The notes beneath the pieces were generated by a model that had not been told where the DNA came from, did no database searches, and was given only the letters and a program-made list of their open reading frames with translations. A stretch of DNA of 5,929 nt from Syntrophomonadaceae bacterium. GTDB lineage: Bacteria; Bacillota; Dethiobacteria; DTU022. The translations under genes were made by a program, and so were the position numbers. The stretch covers positions 1 through 5,929 of the forward strand of contig PXBM01000074.1 in the NCBI GenBank assembly GCA_003566935.1. The letters run 5' to 3'. Of the stretch, positions 5,911 through 5,929 are shown one piece after another (the first letter of the stretch is position 1; the number at the start of each line of letters is the position of its first letter).

Positions 5911-5929
5911 TAGTATATTAACGTATTTA

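Overview
All genes in this window are read from the minus strand. They suggest an anaerobic Firmicute, probably of the Clostridia. The evidence is the strong purine-rich ribosome-binding sites (one is a full AAGGAGGTG), the lipoprotein-type solute-binding protein, sigma-A-like TTGACA promoter elements, mid-range base composition, and an ATPase/iron-sulfur protein pair of the 2-hydroxyacyl-CoA dehydratase-activase superfamily, which is typical of strict anaerobes. No genus can be named from the sequence alone.

In the direction of transcription (right to left), the window starts with a compact intrinsic terminator (about 5885-5910) that closes an unseen upstream gene. Next comes a two-gene unit with a 6-nt gap. 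The first gene (4820-5854) is a stand-alone DUF2229/HgdB-like protein, probably iron-sulfur. The second (3827-4813) is a BcrA/BadF/HgdC-type ATPase activase with both cluster cysteines and an extra cysteine-rich tail. The pair looks like a split version of the large fused activase-DUF2229 proteins, or a stand-alone ATP-driven electron-donor couple. No canonical dehydratase is present in the window, so its substrate is unknown.

The 203-bp gap 3624-3826 has no clear terminator for the activase gene. It holds a good sigma-A-type promoter, small dyads at and just downstream of it, and an 8-codon upstream ORF with its own strong ribosome-binding site. This leader feeds an oligopeptide/dipeptide ABC importer operon: the lipoprotein solute-binding protein (2004-3623), a GC-rich hairpin in the 188-bp gap, the DppB-type permease (880-1815), and the DppC-type permease (1-875, cut by the window edge a few residues before its end). 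The ATPase subunits (DppD/DppF type) are not in the window and would be expected further left.

The importer genes are ordinary in content. The more unusual items are the split activase pair with its CxxCxxxC tail, the short ORF in the transporter leader, and a four-copy acidic pentapeptide linker behind the lipid anchor of the binding protein. I found no mobile element, CRISPR array, tRNA or rRNA.
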